This document shows, one piece after another, positions 33,771 to 45,177 of a DNA stretch of 64,000 nucleotides. Positions within the stretch are counted from its first letter, which is position 1. The number at the start of each line of letters is the position of its first letter. Below the pieces are notes generated by a model that searched no databases, was not told the origin of the DNA, and saw only the letters and a list, made by a program, of their open reading frames with translations. The stretch covers positions 177,941,401 to 178,005,400 of the forward strand of contig NC_084827.1 in NCBI RefSeq assembly GCF_033115175.1. Reading direction: 5' to 3'. The translations under genes were made by a program, and so were the position numbers. Source of the stretch: Lepus europaeus (lineage: Eukaryota; Chordata; Mammalia; Lagomorpha; Leporidae).

Positions 33771-34000
33771 GTGATACACTTTTTGTTTACTGTTCCTCTC
33801 AATTTTTTCTTTGCCTTCAAATTTTGATAGTTTGACTATTATGTTTCTGTGTGTGCTCTTCTTAGGTTTGAATTTTATTAACAATTTCTGTGCTTCCTGT
33901 ACCCGAGCCCTGGCATCTATGCCCCACATTGGGAAGTTTTCAGCTATCATTCCTTTAAATATACTGTGGCCCTTGACTCTTTCTTCTCCATCTGTAACTT

Positions 34001-34276
34001 TTTTTTTTTTAAGATTCATTTTACTTATTTGAAAGGCAGAGTTACAGAGAAAGGGAGAGCTCTCCCATCAGCTGGTTCACTCCTCAAATCACCACCTGGG
34101 TCTCCCACATGGGTGTAGGGGCCCAAGTGCTTAGGTTATCTTCTGCTGCTTCCCTAGGAGCATTAGCAGGGAAACAGATCAGAAGAAAAGCAACCGGGAC
34201 TCCAGCCAGTACTCGCATGGGGTGCCGGCATCATAGGCGGTGGCTTCACCCACCGTGCTACAGCGCCAGCCCTGTT
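34001..34276 (-). mobile_element. CSINE (older subfamily) nested in L1
   Basis: Minus-orientation SINE: 'aagattcattttacttatttg' to 'gtgctacagcgccagccc'. Near-identical flanks CATCTGTAACTT (33989-34000) and CATCTGGAACTT (34277-34288). Confidence 0.9.
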
Positions 34277-35640
34277 CATCTGGAACTTCTATATGGCAAG
34301 GGTTGGCTGTCTTGATGGAATTCCACAGTTCCTGTAGGTGGTCTTTGTTCTTTTAATTTTTATGTTTTGGATCCTCTGAGTAGAAATTAACTATGTTCTC
34401 TCTTATGGTTGATTCTTTGTTTTGCTTGGTAGAGTCTGCTGTCAAAGCGCTGTATTAAAGTTTTCATTTCACTCACTTTATTGTGTATCTTCAAGAATCT
34501 TAACTGATTCTTTTTTACTGTTTCTACTTCTTCGCATAACATCTTGCTTTTTCACATATTGTTTTATAATTTTTTCAGATTTTCTGTCATATATTCTTAT
34601 AATTCATTGAAATTCTTTTTGAGCATAAAGATGAATTATTTGTCAATCCTTTCTTAAATCTCCATTTCTGTGATGTCCATTATTTCTTTGTTATATTCTT
34701 TTCCTATTTATTTATTATTTCTATCATTTTTTTTGAGGTATAGTGATTCCTTGTCTCTTTGTTGCTTTTGTGTCTTTGTGTTGCTGTGTGTACATTTCAG
34801 GAGGCAGCTCACTTTCTGGTCCTTAACTGGTGTTCTTTTGAAGGCATAGACCTGCATTCACTATTTAGTATAACCTGTGTTTCTGGAAGGGTCATTGGTT
34901 GTAACATCAGATTATAGGGCTTGCTGTGAATTCTCCAGATACCTGGGTGGTGTCTTTGCTCTGACATATGGTGGGTTATGGTGGGGTTGCTCTCTGGGCT
35001 CTGCTGTTGCATAAGGCCACTAGCTTGGCTCTGCTACCATGTGGATTTTTTTTGGATGGGCACTGTGCTAGCCTCTGGTCAGGCTGGTTTCAAGACGTAT
35101 TTCCTGGTCAGGCAGAATTCTCCACTTGGCACCTACAGCCGGGCAAGGCTGCCAGTGCTCACAGGCTACACAGATTTGTTGCTCAGGAAAGATGGGGCCT
35201 GAGGATATGCTCCTAACACGTGCACAATTCAAGAATGCCTCATTTACATGCAGATCCATGGGTTGACTTGGGCTGAATTTAGTAGCTGTTTGACCTCCAG
35301 GGTCAAGCCTGTGTAGCAACTATACTTCTCCAAGATGTGCAGAGGTGGGAGCCTCCCTTCCTGTGTTGGCTGTGGTTTTGTGCAGAGTAGAGCCACTGTG
35401 TGACTTCTTGGGTCATGTCAACCTAGTTCTTTTGCTTCCCCAAAATCTTGAGGAGTGGATGTCTCCCTGCCTGGGTAGATCACGGTGGTGGGCTCTGAGC
35501 CTGGGCAGGGAACGCAGCAGTCTGAGGATTCAGACCAGGCTGAAATTTCCATCCCGCTTCTAAATGTGCCCAGCTCAGCTCCGCAGGTGTCTGACCAGGG
35601 GCAGCCTCTGGCAGTGATACCGGCAGGAGAAAGCAAACTC

Positions 35641-36400
35641 GCTGAGGTTAGACTTGGATAGACATCAAGAGATGGAGGTTGCGGGTTGAGGAAGGTGGCC
35701 TTTGTCTCTGCCTCTGGTTACTAAGAAACAAAGGCCATGCACTTAAGAGATATGCTTTGCAAAAATTAAATAGAAAACAAACAAATGAAAAACCTGGAGA
35801 CTCTGTTACCGGGATAAGAGAGAAAAAACCATGAACAACAAGATAAGGGAGACTGGCTAAACCATAGATAAGCCCACTTGGGACCGGAGACTGACCAAAT
35901 GGGAGGAATGGAGAGTGGAGGGCAGGAGGAGCTCACAGCAGGATGAACACTTTTCTCGAAGGACCTGCACCAACCTTCCAGAGGGTGGGAAACCCCAGGC
36001 CACTTCCTTTCAGAGTTGTTTTTTTTCCCCCTTGGTGAGGAAAGCCCCTTCTGACTGTTTCCCCAGAGCAGTCTGTCTGCTTTTCTCAGGAAGGCCTTGC
36101 TGTTTCAGAAGATCCCTCTCACTAAGCTGCTTGGCTGCGAGAGCTGTCGCTGTTCACTTCAATAGAACGTCGCTAAAAACCGCCTCCTCCACTTGTCCAT
36201 CAGCCTCATACTTTGGCATCATTAGAACAAGTTCCCGGGGTTCACATCAGCTGCAACAGCAGGAGCTCCGAGGCAGGACCAAGGTCCATGAGCTGGTCCT
36301 GATGTCACCCAGCCTCACTCATAACTTTGAATCTTAATTATCCTGTGGGTTCTGCCATCTATCCTGAGAATTCTGAATACCGGCTTAAATAGACCAGGCA
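35641..36400. other. Unclassified sequence
   Basis: Between the antisense L1 and the minus-strand LTR-like element. No gene signal. The open frame at 35915-36337 has no recognised domain. Confidence 0.4.
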
Positions 36401-36404
36401 ACAT

Positions 36405-36760
36405 GGTACGTTTTTAAGCATTTTATTCAGTGAGAGACATGCACAGGAAAGTGAGGGCTTTAATTAGGGAAGAAAGAAGCTAAGTTGGGTCCATACCAGG
36501 CAGAGAGCAGGCAGGAGCCACATGGAACAAGCTGCAGGCAGAAAAGCAGAGAGCAGGTGGCTAGAAGGCCATGAGCCCACAGGGCAACAAGGGCACAACA
36601 AGAGTGGGGCCCACAGTGCTCCAGGCCTTTTATTCACTCCCAAAGGGGAGTGGTTATGTATGATTATGTAGTCTGATTGGCAGGTGGGCGGGCATCCAGC
36701 TGAGGTCAGGTAGGGGCATGGGATCACACAGGGGGCGTGGTCTTCCAGCTCACAAATCTA
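36405..36760 (-). mobile_element. ERV-type LTR (probable), minus orientation
   Basis: Read on the minus strand the order is LTR-like: CCACGCCCCC and CCAATCAG (CCAAT-like) motifs, then GAGTGAATAAAAGGCC (TATA-like, 36634-36626), a pyrimidine-rich middle, and AATTAAAG and GAATAAAATG (poly-A signals, the latter at about 36427-36422). No internal viral genes are adjacent. The boundaries and any target duplication were not resolved. Confidence 0.55.
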
Positions 36761-38231
36761 ATCAAATTGATCCTATCTGCCTGCCTCCATCAGTTCTTCT
36801 GACCACTGCTTCCTTGCAGGCCATGGTATAGGTAGGCTAGCTCTGCCTTTGCTCTCAGTGCTCCTAAGAGGTGAGCCTGGAGTAGGCTTCTCGGGAAGTA
36901 TCTCAGCACGCTGAGGTAGCTGGATGACTTTCCCAATTCTCCTTTCCCCTGCAGAGAGTGTGGGCTCAGGGACATGCTCCCTGTTGTGTGTTGTACAACC
37001 CCGGGGGACTGGAGGGGCAGTCTGGTCAAGACGAGAGGCTCTTCTTTCCCCTGAAAATCGAGTGCCATTCACTGTGCAGACCAGTGTTGTGGTTTGAAAA
37101 AGATGGCATATTTTGAGGATAGCTGCCATTTGAACTTCCTATGAGGGGCGTGGAGTCTGGATTTCTTATCCTGCCATCTTGTTGGTGTCATTGTCTTCAT
37201 TTTTATTTTCATTTTTCAGATAGCCACAGTTGTCCAAAATTGCCTGGTACCAAGGTAAATGGTGACTCAGCAAATGTCTAGTAACAAAAGGAATTATCTA
37301 GTGTTGGTAACAAGGATTATGCCCCAGATTGCCTGTAGAATCCCTAACTCAGTAGTCCTTGGCATGTTGCATGACACACACCACTGGGGTCACCTGTGAG
37401 GGTCTCTGAATAACCTTCACACTGTAATTCATTCCAATGGAACAAACATTCTCTGTGCAGGGCATAGCGTGTGTACTGCTGAAGAAGAGTGATAACACGA
37501 AGATACAGTGTCTTGATGTCAGAGAGTGCTTGGTAGAGTGTGACACGAATTCACAGAATCACGAAAGAGGATACCAGGCCAATGGGGGGAGCCCACAGCT
37601 GAGGAGGAAACCTCTGCTTAGAATGCAGAGGCAAAGAGGAAAGGCAGAGGTGTTTAGTGGACTGCTGTGGCGTGCATTGGGCAAGTCACACCCGCGGCCT
37701 GTCACGCATCTCGGGAAAGCAATTTAGAACAGGTGATAGTCATCAAACCCCCGGGCTGGTCCATGGAGCAAGGGTTTTCAATGTTTTTTCAGCATTTTAG
37801 AGAACTCAGAGAGTTTGTTAATGAAAGAAAAACCCTTCTGGAAATGGAAGAAGTAAAGTAGCAGTGTCTGTGCAGGCTGAGATGCTGGTGAACAATAAAT
37901 TCCACGGCTACTGCAGTGGGCCTTCCAGGCTGTCCTGGGAACCTGGGATGCCAATTTCTTCCTTGAGCAAAGAACCTTTGGTAATGGGAACACAAAATAA
38001 AAATTTTGTATTTGGACAAATTCCACATATGCAACGGCATTCAGGTTTTCTTTATTATTATTATTTTTTCAGTCTTTAAAGTGTAAAAGCTTTGCTTAGT
38101 ATCTCTTTCTGAACTAATGTTTCAAGACAGGTCATGATTTCTCCCCAAGGCAGTGATCATAAGCTAATCTTGGTTGGAAAACATCCAAGTATATAATCTC
38201 AGTAATGCTACTCTTATCTTAGTTCTTGTGA
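36761..38231. other. Duplicated upstream region of the first intact UGT1A exon
   Basis: Contains segments that recur upstream of the second intact exon. The block at about 37.36-37.44 kb ('gacacacaccactggggtcacc', 'aataaccttcacactgtaattc') matches 52.85-52.93 kb. The piece 'gggaacctgggatgccaatttcttcc' (37.94 kb) matches 55.59 kb. No coding frame was recognised. Confidence 0.6.
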
Positions 38232-38244
38232 GTTAATCATTGGC
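38232..38244 (+). promoter_or_regulatory. HNF1-like site upstream of UGT1A exon
   Basis: GTTAATCATTGGC matches 10 of 13 positions of the palindromic HNF1 consensus GTTAATNATTAAC. It sits 142 bp before the ATG. HNF1 sites at about this distance are known to drive human UGT1A7-10 first exons in gut and liver. No TATA box is obvious. Confidence 0.6.
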
Positions 38245-38385
38245 AGTGAGTGTATTTTTTTTTTTTCCTGACTACGTGAAAACACACCCTTTCCTCCACA
38301 GGTTTTGTGCCCGTGTTTCTTCCGCCTGCTGTAGTACTGGGCTTGGACTCCAAGCAGCTGGGTTGCTCGGGGCTGCAGTTACCCA

Positions 38386-39240
38386 ATGTCTCCTGCAGTT
38401 ATGACCAGCCTCCTTCCTCTCTGTGTGAGCCTGCTACTGATGTCTGGCGTTGGCGAGGCAGGCAAGCTGCTGGTGGTTCCCATGGATGGGAGCCACTGGT
38501 TTACCATGCGCTCGGTCGTGGAGAAGCTCATCCAGAGAGGGCACGAGGTGGTTGTAGTCATGCCAGAGGTGAGTTGGCACCTGGGACAGTCGCTGAATTG
38601 TACAGTGAAGACCTACGCGACGTCTTACACTCTGGAAGATTTGGATCGTGAACTCTTGGATTTTGCCAAAACTCAGTGGAAAATTCGGGAAGACAGTATA
38701 CTTTCCCTTAGCAAGAGTTCAGCCTACAATCTTTTTGAAATATTTTTTTCACATTGTAGGAGTTTGTTTAATGATAAGAAATTAGTGGAATACTTAAAAG
38801 AAAATTCTTTTGATGCAGTGTTTCTGGATCCCTTTGATATGTGTGGCTTAATTGTTGCCAAATATCTTTCACTCCCTTCCGTGGTGTTCACCAGGGGAAT
38901 ATTTTGCCATTATCTGGAGGAGGCTACACAGTGCCCCTATCCTCCTTCGTATGTTCCCAGAAATTTCTTAAGCTTCTCAGATGCCATGACCTTCAAGGAG
39001 AGAATTTGGAACCATCTCACTTACTTGCAGGAGCGTTTACTATGCTCCTATTTTTTCAAAAGTATCTTAGAAATTGCTTCTGAAGTTCTCCCAAAGCCTG
39101 TCACGCTATATGATCTCTTCAGCCACACATCAATTTGGTTGTTACGAACTGACTTTGTTTTGGAACATCCCAAACCTGTGATGCCCAACATGGTCTACGT
39201 TGGTGGCATCAACTGCCATCAGGCGAAACCTTTGTTGAAG
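38386..39240 (+). CDS. UGT1A alternative first exon, UGT1A7-10 type, intact
   Basis: Encodes the first 285 residues of a UDP-glucuronosyltransferase of the ER lumen, which conjugates glucuronate to small lipophilic compounds. It splices to common exons 2-5 outside the window through a strong donor AAG|GTAAGT (GT at 39241). Read from the sequence: hydrophobic signal peptide (residues 1-25, ending GVGEAG), catalytic His37 in [13 protein letters not shown]-glycosylation site NCT at 71-73, and Asp143 in [11 protein letters not shown], which is expected to activate His37. 285 codons is the length of human UGT1A7-10 first exons; with 245 shared residues it gives 530. The start was chosen because it places His at 37 and aligns with the other copies, although Met6 has a better Kozak context. 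Substrates cannot be told from sequence, nor which of 1A7-10 it is orthologous to. Confidence 0.96.
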
Positions 39241-40069
39241 GTAAGTTCTTTCTCCTTTAGCATGCAAAGAATAATATGTCTTTGGAAATATTTTTAAAAA
39301 GACTGCTGTTCAACTGTGATTTGTGATTTACTTTCATTGTTTCTAGTTTAACAAATGATCTTGTGCCAGCTCCTGGTTTTGGGGCGTTAGCAAAGCTTTC
39401 CTCATTGAGATGTACATGTATGCACTTGACCTCATTGTATGTTCTTTGCAAGCTGCACTTTTTAAATACTGGTTTTGGAAAAATAGTGAAAAACATAGTG
39501 TGAAAGCCAGTGTCCTTTTTTGCTTATTCTAAGACATAGCTTAGAAAATTCTATTAGTAGTTTTGTATGCGTCTGTTCACAGTATATATGCGTATCTGTA
39601 ATGTACATTTTTATACTTGATTAAAATAAAATAAAATCTAATATCAGGATGGACATGCTGAACTTTATCATGCAGTTTTCACTTGCCAATTACAATCACA
39701 TTGTAATGAATTTGAGAGTGTGCTTTCCTGCTGTTGGAAAGCCTCACCTTTCATATATAAGGACTGTAGCTTTTTGTACCCTTCGTTTTCTGGGCAAAAA
39801 TATTGTGTGTAGCTGCTTCAGTTTTTACTTCCTATTTTCATAGCTGTCGGTTACTTATATTTCCTGTTTTGAGGATGACATAGGCATATTGTTCAATAGT
39901 TGTTAAAAATTATACATTTTGTTTACGTACTTTACATTTATTTATACTTATTGTTTATTCATGTATAAATACAAAAGATTTAATAAGTGACACAATAATA
40001 TAGAAATACACATAGCTTGTGGCAAATCTTTTTTCCAATTTTTAAATTGATATAATGTGAACAAATTTC
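39241..40069 (+). other. UGT1A intron, start
   Basis: Intron immediately after the first intact exon. It shares patches with 23.2-23.7 and 24.8-24.95 kb behind the pseudo-exon. Otherwise AT-rich with no recognised element. Confidence 0.6.
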
Positions 40070-40079
40070 ATGTATTTCT

Positions 40080-40404
40080 TTTTTTAAGATTTATTTTATT
40101 TATTTAAAAGAGTTGTAGAAAGAGGTAGAGACAGAGAGAGAGGTCTTCCATCCACTGGTTCACTCCCCAATTGGCCGCAGTGGCTGGAGCTGCGCCGATC
40201 CAAAGCCAGGAGCCAGGAGCTTCTTCCAGGTCTCCCATGTGCGTGCAGGGGCCCAAGGACTTGGGCCATTTTCTACTGCTTTCCCAGTCCACAGCAGAGA
40301 GCTGGATCGGAAGAGGAGCAGCTGGGACTAGAACTGGCTTCCATATGGGATGCCAGCGCTTCAGGCCAGGGCTTTAACCCGCTGTGCCACAGAGCCGGCC
40401 CCGA
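40080..40404 (-). mobile_element. CSINE (older subfamily)
   Basis: Minus-orientation SINE: 'aagatttattttatttatttaaaag' to 'gtgccacagagccggcccc'. Near-identical flanks CATGTATTTC (40070-40079) and CGTGTATTTC (40405-40414); it landed in an antisense L1 3' end. Confidence 0.92.
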
Positions 40405-40695
40405 CGTGTATTTCATATATACAGATTTAGGAGCATAGTGATACTTCCCACCCTACCCTCCCTCCTGACCATGGTCCCACCCATACTCCGTCTTTGTCCT
40501 TTTCTTATTCTTTTTTTTAATTTTTACAATGACATACTTTTTTTTACAATGACATACTTTCAGTTTATTTAATAATCATAAGCTCAACCCTCCTCTAAGT
40601 AAAAAATTTAACAAACTGTAAGAAGAAAAAAAACACTGTTTCTCAACAGTAGAGACAAGGGCTGTAAGCACTAGTCAATTTTGCTCCTGTACATT

Positions 40696-41022
40696 ACATT
40701 TTTTTTTTATTATTTAACAGATAGAGTTAGACAGTGAGAGAGAAAGACAGACAGAGAGAAAGGTCTTCCTTCCTTTGGTTCACCCCACAAATGGCCGCTA
40801 CGGCCAGAACCATGCCGATCCAAAGCCAGGAGCCAGGTGCTTCCTTCTGGTCTCCCATGCGGGTGCAGAGGCCCAAATACTTGGGCCATCCTCCACTGCC
40901 TTCTCAGGCCGCAGTAGAGAGCTGGACTGAAAGAGGAGCACCTGGGACTAGAACCCAGTGCCCATATGGGGTGCCGGCGCTGCAGGCGGAGGATTAACCA
41001 AGTGAGCCATGGCGCCAGCCCC
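40696..41022 (-). mobile_element. CSINE nested in L1
   Basis: Minus-orientation SINE from 'ttattatttaacagatagagttag' to 'gccatggcgccagcccc'. Flanked by short ACATTTTTTT-like repeats. Confidence 0.9.
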
Positions 41023-41711
41023 AACATTTTTTTTACTCTTAGTTGTCACAGATCAGGGAAAGCATGATATTTGTCTTTTTGGGACTGGCATATTTCACTA
41101 AGTATAATGATTTCCAGTTGCATTCATTTTGTTGCAAAAGCCATGATTTCCATTCTTTTTTTATGGCTGGTCAGTATTCCATAATGTATATGTACCATAT
41201 TTTCTTTATCCAATCATCAATTAATGGACATATAGGTTGATTCCATATCTTAGCTATTGTGAATTGAGCTGCAACAAACATGGGGTACAGATAACTCTTT
41301 TATATGCTGATTTCATTTCCTTTGGGTAAATTCCCAGAAGTGAGATGACTAGGTCATGTGGTACATCTATTTCAGATCTCTGAGTAATCGCCATATTGTC
41401 TTCCACAATGGCCATACTAGTTTACATTCCAACCAACAGTGGATTAGAGTACCTTATCCCCCACATCTTCACCATCATTTATTGTTTTTTTGATTTCTGT
41501 ATGAGAGCCATTCTAATTGGGGTGAGGTAAAACCTCATTGTAGTTTTGATTTGCCTTTCCCTGATGGCTAGTGATCCTGAGCATCTTTTTATGTGTCTGT
41601 TGGCCATTTGAGTTTCATTTTTGAAAAATACCTGTTCAAGTCCTTTGCCCATTTCTTAACTGCATTGTTTATTTGGTTGTTGTGAGTTTCTTGAACTCAT
41701 AGATTCTAGGT

Positions 41712-42035
41712 CTTTTTTTTTTTTTGACAGGCAGAGTTAGACAGTGAGAGAGAGACAGAGAGAAAGGTCTTCCTTCCGTTGGTTCACCCTCCAAATGGCT
41801 GCTATGGTGGTGCTGCGCCGATTCGAAGCCAGGAACCAGGTGCCTCCTCCTGGTCTCCCATGCGGGTGCAGGGCCCAACCACTTGGGCCATCCTCCACTG
41901 CCTTCCTGGGCTACAGCAGAGAGCTGGACTGGAAGAGGAGCAACTGGGACAGAATCTGGCGCCCCAACCAGGACTAGAACCTGGGGTGCTGGTGCTGCAG
42001 GCAGAGGATTAGCCTAGTGAGCCGTGGTGCTGGCC
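41712..42035 (-). mobile_element. CSINE nested in L1
   Basis: Minus-orientation SINE from the T tract and 'gacaggcagagttagacagtg' to 'gccgtggtgctggcc'. Perfect duplication AGATTCTAGGT at 41701-41711 and 42036-42046. Confidence 0.95.
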
Positions 42036-42551
42036 AGATTCTAGGTATTAATCCTTTATCAGTTGCATAGTTTGCAGATATTTTCTCCCATTCTGTCAGT
42101 TGCCTCTTCACTTGTGTTTCCTTCTCAGTGCAGAAGCTTCTTAGCTTGATGTAATCCCATTTGTCTTTTATTGCCTGTACTCCTGTGCTTCTAGAGTCTC
42201 TTCCAAGAACTCTTTTGCCTATGCCAATGTCTTGCAGAGGTTCCCCAATGAACCCTCTGTTAATTTGATGGTATTAGGTCTTAGATTTAGATCTGGAATT
42301 GTGTAGCACATCCTTTAATGGGCTATATTAAAGTCAGTCCAGGTTCTTATTTTTACTCAAAAAAAGTACACACTAGGAATTGAACTTCTATATTATTTTC
42401 TTTTTCTAGAGGTATGACATGTGTTTTCTAGTTAGTAATCTTCTACCAAACATTGTACTAAACCCAAGCAGATGGATTACAAGTAATGTTTTTTTTTCCT
42501 AGCCCTGCTCATGTTGAGCTTAACTGGGACACCATGTTGGCAGGAGAGATT

Positions 42552-42898
42552 GTTTGTTTTTTTTTTTTTTTTTGACAGGCAGAGTGGACAGTGAGAGAGA
42601 GAGACAGAGAGAAAGGTCTTCCTTTTGCCGTTGGTTCACCCTCCAATGGCCGCCGTGGTAGCACGCTGCGGCCGGCACACCGCGCTGTTCCGATGGCAGG
42701 AGCCAGGTGCTTCTCCTGGTCTCCTATGGGGTGCAGGCCCAAGGACTTGGGCCATCCTCCACTGCACTCCCTGGCCACAGCAGAGAGCTGGCCTGGAAGA
42801 GGGGCAACCGGGACAGGATCGGTGCCCCGACCGGGACTAGAACCCGGGCTGCCGGTGCCGCAAGGCGGAGGATTAGCCTAGTGAGCCGCGGCGCCGGC
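42552..42898 (-). mobile_element. CSINE, young GC-rich type
   Basis: Minus-orientation SINE with a long T tract and head ending 'ccgcggcgccggc'. Perfect duplication TGGCAGGAGAGATT at 42538-42551 and 42899-42912. Confidence 0.95.
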
Positions 42899-42912
42899 TG
42901 GCAGGAGAGATT

Positions 42913-43436
42913 TTGACAAGAAGAAATTGGTCTCTACCTACCCCAGCAGAAAACCCAACAAACTGATCTACACAGAAAGGACTGTGAGCGTCTGTGCACA
43001 AGCACACTGAGCACGCTGTAGGAACAGAAGAGCATTCAGTCCACTTCCAGCACACATTCACTGCTGCCCAGTCAAATTGGAACACTTCTGCTGTCATGGC
43101 AGTGACAACTGACAAGCACACGGCATATGACAGTTTTGTGTTTAAGTGGGTAATCACGGAAATTCCAATATTGTATCCACCAAATGATCCTGAGTGTTCC
43201 TCTATATAATTTTTTTAAAATAATGCTTAGAAGAGACTTTGAGAAGCGGTGAGACTACATCAGGACCAGTAGAAGACAAAGTGGTCATGACGACTACAGA
43301 TGCAAGACAGTAAGTTGATATCCACATGCATCTCAGGTTAAAGGTCTCTCAGTTGACTCCTACAGCTGGACAAGCTATGATCATAGGAGATTTAGGAATC
43401 TTCAGACAGGCAGCTGGCTTGAGTAACACCCTAATC
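42913..43436. other. UGT1A intron sequence, no recognised element
   Basis: Unclassified. Overlapping short frames on both strands lack motifs. Confidence 0.4.
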
Positions 43437-43644
43437 CAGGCGTAGGGAACATCCTTCATATGGGCTATATGACACCCATGAAATCATTTGAGTTGGCCTT
43501 GCCAAGGCAACTGCAGGCAGGAATCAAAATTCAATGAATCAATAGCAAGCTCATTTTTAAGTTGAGAATTTTGTGTGGCCCGCAAATGATGTTATAAATA
43601 TCCAAATGACCCCTTGGCAGAACACAGTTCCCCACCTTTGCTAG
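43437..43644. mobile_element. hAT-like non-autonomous DNA transposon
   Basis: About 208 bp with inverted ends: CAGGCGTAGGGAAC at 43437-43450 and GTTCCCCACCTTTGCTAG at 43627-43644, whose reverse complement is CTAGCAAAGGTGGGGAAC. The inner sequence ('tgtggcccgcaaatgatgttataaatatccaaatg', in two parts 43575-43608) is typical of mammalian hAT/Charlie-type elements. No 8-bp target duplication was found, so the ends may have decayed. Confidence 0.65.
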
Positions 43645-44290
43645 ACGAAGTAGCCCAGTAAGCTGTGGAGTTGAAACTCTGACCTACATGAACAAGAGCT
43701 ATAGGTGCAAGAGAAAGATTCCTGCAGAGTCTGTTGGAACGCAGAGGATTTGTGATGGTGGGGGTTACTCCACACTGCTGATCCAGCATGTGTGTTGGGT
43801 AGAGCTGTCCCAGACCACTCTGGAGTGGTCTGACTCACAAAAACTCCTGAAGGAGGTGTCCGCTTGGGGAGGGAAGGGCGCCTATGGTTACTGAGTACAG
43901 GCACTGTTTCAGAAGACACAGATCTGGGAGGGCCAGGGCTTGTTTTGGACCCATAAGCCCTTGACATGAACAGAGTCAGTCTTTCCAAGATGCATTCATG
44001 ACCTGAAGCATCTCTGAGCCTGTGGGAGGAGATGACATTAAGAAATGACCCCATTCATTGCATGGAGGTGGTACCTAAAACCATAAATTTTTCTGAGAAG
44101 CCGGCATAGGTGACAAGGATGGCACCACTAAACCATGGCTCAAGTCTAATCCTCAGCCTTCTTTATCTGTTCTGTAGTCTGGAAACGTTTCTTTAAAAGC
44201 CAGAAAATCCATCAACGTGAGTGTCTTGGTGAATGTGTCACCAGCCGCTTCCTGTTCATGATGATGTAATGTGAAAGCGCCCATATTAAA
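43645..44290. other. UGT1A intron sequence, no recognised element
   Basis: Unclassified. The 137-residue minus frame over 43641-44054 has no recognised domain and low plausibility. Confidence 0.4.
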
Positions 44291-44300
44291 CCCAGGAATT

Positions 44301-44646
44301 GGGCCGGTGCTGTGGTGTAGCAGGTAAAGCTGCTGCCTGCAGTGCTGGCATCCATATGGGTGCCAGTTCGAATCCCAGCTGCTCCACTTCCTATCCAGCT
44401 CTCTGCTATGGCCTGGAAAAGCAGTAGAAAATGGCCCAAGTCCTTGGGCTGCTGCACCAGGGTGGGAGACCCAGAGGAAGCTCCTGGCTCCTGGCTCTGG
44501 GATCCTGGCTTTGGATTGGTGCAGCTCCAGACGCAGCGGCCAATTGGGGAGTGAACCAGTGGATGGAAGACCTCTCTCTCTCTCTGCCTCTCCCTGTCTC
44601 TCTGTGTAACTCTTTCAAGTAAAATAAATAAATATTAAAAAAAAAA
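44301..44646 (+). mobile_element. CSINE (older subfamily)
   Basis: Plus-orientation SINE from 'gggccggtgctgtggtgtagcagg' to 'aaataaataaatattaaaaaaa'. Short duplication CAGGAAT at 44293-44299 and 44647-44653. The body carries an internal duplication of 'ctcctggct' at about 44480-44500. Confidence 0.92.
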
Positions 44647-44720
44647 CAGGAATCCACTCCAGCAGCTGCTCTTTCAGCTTCTTTTCTACCAAAGAAACCT
44701 ATTATTAAAAGCCAGGTGTG

Positions 44721-44984
44721 TGGGGCTGGTGCTGTGGCTCAGGGAGATAAGCCACAGCCTGCAGTGCTGGCATCCCATATGGGAGCAGGTTTGAGTCCTG
44801 ACTGCTGCATCGCCAATCCAGCTCCCTGCTAATGCACCTGGGAAAGCAGTGGAGGATGGCTCAAGTGCTGGGGCCCCTGCATCCATGGGGGAGACCTGGA
44901 AGAAGTTCCTGGCTTTTGGCTTTGGCCTAGCTGAACCCTGGCTATTGTGGCCATCTGGGGGAGCAAACCAGCAAATGGAAGACA

Positions 44985-45025
<41 letters not shown>

Positions 45026-45068
45026 AATTATGCCTTTCAAATAAATAAGTATATCTTAAAAATAAATT
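44721..45068 (+). mobile_element. CSINE (older subfamily) with (CT)n
   Basis: Plus-orientation SINE from 'ggggctggtgctgtggctcagg' through about 15 CT units (44991-45021) to 'ctttcaaataaataagtatatc'. Short AGGTGTG flanks. Confidence 0.9.
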
Positions 45069-45177
45069 TAGGTGTGAAAGAGTCCTTGTTCTCTTCAGTG
45101 TCTTTAAACTCCTGGTAGTCCTCATCCATGATGCTTCTATGTCAACTGAAACTCAACATCCATGATCATGTCCTCTT

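Larger units (their letters stand above)
28938..35640 (-). mobile_element. L1 (old family), antisense, broken by SINEs
   Basis: Outside the nested SINEs this long block reads as reversed L1. ORF2-region motifs include 'tttctttctcttgcctatttgccctagcaaggacttcc' in two parts around 30131-30168 and the peptide SISRRKEIIKMRAEINEIEK (31047-31229 minus). Beyond about 32.3 kb the pattern ('ttgtggttgccaagaggcttacat', 'gaggtc/ggtcttgcagga') matches the 5' half of old mammalian L1. Related copies occur at about 48.4-51.5 and 62-63.5 kb. Antisense to UGT1A transcription. Ends are approximate. Confidence 0.75.
40405..42350 (-). mobile_element. Lagomorph L1 3' region, antisense, with nested SINEs
   Basis: Outside the nested SINEs it reads as a reversed L1 3' end: C-rich 'cccaccctaccctccctcc', then 'gtcagtattccataatgtatatg', 'gggtaaattcccagaagtgag', 'ccaccaa/ccaaccaacagtggatt', 'ggtgaggtaaaacctcattg', 'ttctcccattctgtcag', 'agaagcttcttagcttgatg'. 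Antisense to UGT1A. A short tandem duplication of TTTTTACAATGACATACTTT lies at about 40520-40561. Confidence 0.85.

Noticed and set aside
38307..38651. Alternative 114-codon frame starting before the UGT1A exon
   Set aside because: It is a shadow frame over the 5' end of the real exon. The frame starting at 38386 carries all UGT motifs.
43641..44054. 137-codon minus-strand frame next to the hAT-like element
   Set aside because: Starts near the transposon end and has no transposase motif or other recognisable domain.
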